This document shows positions 32,622 through 35,966 of a stretch of DNA of 35,966 nt, one piece after another. The notes under the pieces were generated by a model, which saw only the letters and a program-made list of their open reading frames with translations, searched no databases and had not been told where the DNA came from. The stretch lies in the NCBI RefSeq assembly GCF_002936955.1, contig NZ_MPZM01000031.1, positions 1 to 35,966 of the forward strand, given 5' to 3'. The position numbers were made by a program, and so were the translations under genes. Source of the DNA: Oceanisphaera arctica (GTDB lineage: Bacteria > Pseudomonadota > Gammaproteobacteria > Enterobacterales > Aeromonadaceae). The stretch's first letter is position 1, and the number at the start of each line of letters is the position of its first letter.

Positions 32622-33389
32622 TCAGGACCAGCCGAACAGTCGGGATACGTTGTGTTCGAGCCGTTCGGCCAGGCTGGCTGGATCCTGCCCGCGCAACTCG
32701 GCCAGGGCGCTCAATACCCGCGGCAACTGCGCCGGATGATTGGGTTGGCCCTGAAAGCCGCACAAGGGCATGTCCGGGGCATCGGTTTCCAGCACCAGAG
32801 CCTCTACCGGCATGGCGGCGATGGCCTGGCGGGTTTTATTGGCCCTTGGGTAGGTGATGGTGCCGCCGACGCCGAGGTGAATGCCGAGCTTCCAGAACGC
32901 CTCAGCCTGCTGCAATGAGCCGGAAAAACCGTGCAGCACGCCCCCCACCGGCGGGGTGCGGCGTAGCCACTTCAGCAGTTGATCGTGGGTTTTATGGCTG
33001 TGCAGTATCACCGGCAGCGCCCGCTCCCGGGCCAGCCGGAGCTGGGTGTTCAACGCCGCCTGCTGCTCGGCCGGCGCCAGCGCGATGTTGGCATCCAGCC
33101 CCATTTCTCCCAGGGCCACACAGCGCTCGTCGGCCTGGTCCAACGCCTGCTCCAGTTTTTTCTGCCAGCCGGCGGAGGCATCGGCAACCCACCAGGGATG
33201 CAGCCCCAACGCATAGTAAACACCGGGCAACGAGGCACAGATCCCCGGCAGCGCCAGCCACTTGTCTTCTTCCACCCCCGGTATCACCAGCCGGCGCACG
33301 CCCAGTGCCTGCGCCCGATGCCAGTGGCCGGGCCGGTCGTCATCGAAGTCGGCAAAGTCGAAATGGCAGTGGCTGTCGGTGAGATGCAT
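32622..33389 (-). CDS. TatD-family metal-dependent hydrolase (YjjV-like)
   Basis: 255 residues. TatD proteins are metal-dependent DNases or related hydrolases. The metal ligands are visible: DSHCHFD at residues 5-11, Glu in ALGEMGLD, His in VILHSHKT, His in VLHGFSGS and Asp in LETDAPDMP. E. coli YjjV lies beside the deo operon and prfC, the same context as here. A gap of 171 bases separates it from nupC. The physiological substrate is not known with certainty. Confidence 0.88.
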   Translation of the reverse strand: MHLTDSHCHFDFADFDDDRPGHWHRAQALGVRRLVIPGVEEDKWLALPGICASLPGVYYALGLHPWWVADASAGWQKKLEQALDQADERCVALGEMGLDANIALAPAEQQAALNTQLRLARERALPVILHSHKTHDQLLKWLRRTPPVGGVLHGFSGSLQQAEAFWKLGIHLGVGGTITYPRANKTRQAIAAMPVEALVLETDAPDMPLCGFQGQPNHPAQLPRVLSALAELRGQDPASLAERLEHNVSRLFGWS

Positions 33390-33522
33390 GGATCAATTCC
33401 TGAGTCTGGTTATATTTATCCCATTAAACACCGTTCTGTTTGACTGTCATATCAATCCCGAACAAAGGGCCTGGGGCCTAGTCAGATACTTAATGGAGTT
33501 GGTATTACATGATGGTACGCCA

Positions 33523-33540
33523 GGTCCATTGAAATGGACC
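33523..33540. repeat. 18-base palindromic repeat, second copy
   Basis: GGTCCATT-GA-AATGGACC: perfect 8-base arms around GA. It shares the outer GGTC/GACC or GGTC/GACC-like arms and the central GA with the repeat at 28935-28952. Confidence 0.65.
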
Positions 33541-33581
33541 CGACAAGGGGCAGGCGTGCGTTTTTTTGTAGCGTGCAGATA

Positions 33582-33612
33582 TAAAAAAGCCCCGGCACAA
33601 AGGCCGGGGCTG
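33582..33612 (-). terminator. Terminator of prfC
   Basis: AAAAAAGCCCCGGC, short loop, GCCGGGGCT. Read on the minus strand it ends in a T-run. It lies 18 bases past the prfC stop. Confidence 0.9.
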
Positions 33613-33629
33613 TTATCGGTGTAGCGAGA

Positions 33630-35219
33630 TCAGTGTTCGCGGGTCTTGCTGAACTGAATATCCGGGTAACGCTCCTGGGTCAGGTTCAGGTTGACCATGG
33701 TGGGCGCTATGTAACTGAGGTTATCACCGCCGTCCAGTGCCAGGTTTATCGACACCTTGCGCTGAAATTCGTCCAGCTTCCTGGCGTCATCACAGTACAC
33801 CCAACGGGCAGTAGAAACGTTAACCGCCTCGTACAGAGCGTCCACGTTGTACTCAGACTTCAGTCGCGCTACTACCACCTCAAACTGCAGCACTCCCACC
33901 GCGCCGACGATCAGATCGTTATTGTCGAGCGGGCGGAACAGCTGCACCGCACCTTCTTCCGACAGCTGGATCAGGCCCTTGAGCAACTGCTTCTGTTTGA
34001 GCGGGTCGCGCAGCCGAATGCGACGGAACAGCTCGGGCGCAAAGTTGGGAATGCCAGAAAACTTGATGTCTTCACCCTGGGTGAAGGTGTCACCAATCTG
34101 GATGGTGCCGTGGTTGTGCAGGCCGATGATATCGCCGGCGAAGGCTTCTTCTGCCCGCTCCCGATCGCCAGCCATGAAGGTCACCGCATCGGAAATATTG
34201 ACGGTCTTGCCCAGACGCACGTGCTTCATCTTCATGCCCTGGCTGTATTTGCCGGACACGATACGCATGAAGGCGATACGGTCCCGATGGCGGGGGTCCA
34301 TGTTGGCCTGGATCTTGAAAACGAAACCGGTGAACTTGTCTTCGCTGGCTTCTACTTCACGCTCCTGAGTGGGGCGCGGCATCGGCGCCGGCGCCCAGGT
34401 GCTCAGGCCGTCCAGAACATGATCCACGCCGAAGTTGCCCAGAGCGGTACCGAAATATACCGGCGTCAGCTCACCACTGAGAAACAGGTCGTGGTCGAAT
34501 TCGGTGGCGGCGCCTAGCACCAGCTCCAGCTCTTCACGCAAGTCGGCGACTTCTTTTTCGTCCATCACCTCATCCAGCGCCGGATTGTCCAGCCCCTTGA
34601 TGATCTTCACATCCTGGATGGTATGGCCCTGCCCCGGCTGGTAGAGAATAACTTCGTCGCGATGCAGGTGATACACACCCTTGAACCACTTGCCGCTGCC
34701 GATGGGCCAGGTAATGGGCGCGCACATCATGTTCAGTTCAGTTTCAACTTCGTCGAGCAGCTCCATTGGATCGCGAATATCCCGATCGAGCTTGTTAACG
34801 AAGGTGACGATGGGGGTATCGCGCAGTCGGGTCACTTCCATCAGCTTGCGCGTTCTGTCTTCTACGCCCTTACCGCCGTCAATGACCATCAGGCAGGAGT
34901 CCACCGCCGTCAGGGTACGGTAGGTATCTTCCGAGAAGTCTTCGTGACCCGGAGTATCGAGCAGGTTGATCAGGCAGCCGTTATAAGGGAACTGCATCAC
35001 CGACGTGGTGACCGAGATGCCCCGCTCCTTTTCCATTTCCATCCAGTCGGACTTGGCATGCTGGTTGGAACCCCGGCCCTTGACGGTGCCGGCGGTCTGA
35101 ATGGCATGCCCGTGCAACAGTACCTTTTCGGTGATGGTGGTCTTACCCGCATCCGGGTGCGAAATAATGGCGAAAGTGCGGCGCTTGGCGACTTCCTGCT
35201 GGAATTGCGGTGATGACAT
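33630..35219 (-). CDS. prfC: Peptide chain release factor 3
   Basis: 529 residues from ATG at 35219 ([20 protein letters not shown]), the same length as E. coli RF3; the frame is open to 35252 but that part has no family match. A GTPase that recycles RF1 and RF2 after termination. G1 is HPDAGKTT, G3 is [14 protein letters not shown]4 is FVNKLDR. The C-terminus ([19 protein letters not shown]) matches the RF3 domain III. It probably has its own promoter upstream of 35219 and ends at a strong terminator. Confidence 0.96.
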   Translation of the reverse strand: MSSPQFQQEVAKRRTFAIISHPDAGKTTITEKVLLHGHAIQTAGTVKGRGSNQHAKSDWMEMEKERGISVTTSVMQFPYNGCLINLLDTPGHEDFSEDTYRTLTAVDSCLMVIDGGKGVEDRTRKLMEVTRLRDTPIVTFVNKLDRDIRDPMELLDEVETELNMMCAPITWPIGSGKWFKGVYHLHRDEVILYQPGQGHTIQDVKIIKGLDNPALDEVMDEKEVADLREELELVLGAATEFDHDLFLSGELTPVYFGTALGNFGVDHVLDGLSTWAPAPMPRPTQEREVEASEDKFTGFVFKIQANMDPRHRDRIAFMRIVSGKYSQGMKMKHVRLGKTVNISDAVTFMAGDRERAEEAFAGDIIGLHNHGTIQIGDTFTQGEDIKFSGIPNFAPELFRRIRLRDPLKQKQLLKGLIQLSEEGAVQLFRPLDNNDLIVGAVGVLQFEVVVARLKSEYNVDALYEAVNVSTARWVYCDDARKLDEFQRKVSINLALDGGDNLSYIAPTMVNLNLTQERYPDIQFSKTREH

Positions 35220-35439
35220 GGTCGGCTTTCTTCTACTTTGATGAAGGAGCAAAGGGCAACGGTCGGCGCTTCACTCGGGGAACGACAGATAAAACGGCAG
35301 CCATTGTCCCCGATCCGCGCCGGATCCTCAATCGGCAGTTGCGTTCAGCCTACCTGAAAAGTTGATTTTTTCACCGGTCTTCATCCCGGGGCGGCTTGCC
35401 GTTATCATGCTCTTTTGTACTCATGAAGCCCGCCGTATC

Positions 35440-35966
35440 ATGTCTCGAACTTACTGCCACGCCTGCCACCTTCCCCAAAGCGCCTGCCTGTGCGCCCATG
35501 TTTCGCCCCAGGACTGCCCCTTTCCGGTGCTGATACTGCAGCATCCGCTGGAGGCAAAACATGCCAAGAGCACGGTACCGCTGCTGCGCCTGGCGTTACC
35601 CGACATTCGGGTGGAAGTCACCGAACATCTGGCTCCCTTGCCACAACCCGCCAGTGGTCGCTGGTGGCTGCTGTACCCGGCGGAGCAGGCGCTGGACGTG
35701 GATGCGGAGAATATGGCGCTGCCGATAGCCGACATCGGCGGCCTGGTGGTGCTGGACGGCACCTGGCGCAAGACCCGCCGCTTGCTGCACCTCAACCCCT
35801 GGCTGAGGCTGCTGCCGGCCCTGAGCTTCAGCCTGGCGCCGGCCAGCGACTACGCCATCCGCAAGGGGCCCGGGCGGTCAGGCGTTGTCGACGCTCGAAA
35901 GTCTGGCCCCATGTGCTGAACCGGCTGGATCCCGGCTTTCGCCCCGGCGCCGCTGCATCGATTACT
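35440..35966 (+). pseudogene. DTW-domain protein (tRNA acp3U transferase-like), frame-shifted, partial
   Basis: From ATG at 35440 the frame reads MSRTYCHACHLPQSACLCAH and continues through the DTW signature (VVLDGTWRKTRRLLHLNPWL) to DYAIRKGPG, then goes out of frame and stops at 35919. Family members continue as 'QALSTLESLAHVLNRLDPGF'. That sequence is recovered by removing one base near 35878 and another near 35909, running to the window edge. The Cys cluster fits a zinc site. Members such as TapT (YfiP) add an aminocarboxypropyl group to tRNA uridine 47. The two single-base insertions may be genuine decay or sequence errors. Confidence 0.7.

Larger units (their letters stand above)
33390..33629. 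other. Intergenic region with palindrome and prfC terminator
   Basis: 240 bases without a gene. It holds the palindrome GGTCCATT-GA-AATGGACC at 33523-33540, of the same design as the one at 28935-28952, and the prfC terminator. Confidence 0.7.

Overview
The window reads as chromosomal DNA of a gammaproteobacterium, most like the Aeromonadaceae and their marine relatives (Oceanimonas, Oceanisphaera, Zobellella). This is inferred from GC-rich housekeeping genes and local gene order (dnaB-alr, prfC-tatD-deo/nupC, zur divergent from dusA). No database search was possible.

Layout. (1) Positions 1-11841 are the right-hand part of a GC-rich prophage: the end of a tail/baseplate module (1-2978), a remnant of a P2-type gpD gene (about 3475-3642), a lysogeny switch (S24-type repressor at 4832-5491, Cro-like protein at 5589-5768, operators between), a very compact early operon with an Ogr/Delta zinc finger and a P2-gpA-type HUH replication endonuclease (7633-9891), and a PrtN-like regulator next to the attachment site. 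(2) Positions about 11915-23265 are an AT-rich integrative element with two related tyrosine integrases, a RepA/KaiC-like ATPase, a complete type III restriction-modification system, unknown genes, and an HUH-type relaxase/Rep-like gene preceded by four consecutive inverted repeats. (3) Positions 23399-35966 are chromosomal backbone: zur, alr-dnaB, a Tim44-domain protein, a nupC-deoC-deoB operon, tatD/yjjV, prfC and a damaged DTW-domain gene, with several small dispersed repeats between them.

The main result is the integration site. Minus-strand sequence at 11915-11971 and at 23203-23265 encodes nearly the same short peptide (MYPSARFSVAPMLD and MSHYPSARFSVAPMLDW). I recognise this as the N-terminus of tRNA-dihydrouridine synthase DusA, whose 5' end is a documented insertion site for prophages and islands. 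The two elements therefore appear to sit in tandem in the 5' end of dusA. The native start lies beside zur, and the dusA body is predicted beyond the prophage, left of the window. The copy at 11915-11971 would be the replacement 5' end brought by the AT-rich element.

How the parts work together: the prophage switch controls the early operon and replication. The AT-rich element carries its own recombinases, replication/mobilisation candidates and a defence cargo. The backbone genes at the right serve D-alanine supply and replication (alr, dnaB), nucleoside salvage (nupC, deoC, deoB) and translation termination (prfC). Single-base frame breaks at both window ends (about 160; 35878 and 35909) may be real lesions or sequence errors.
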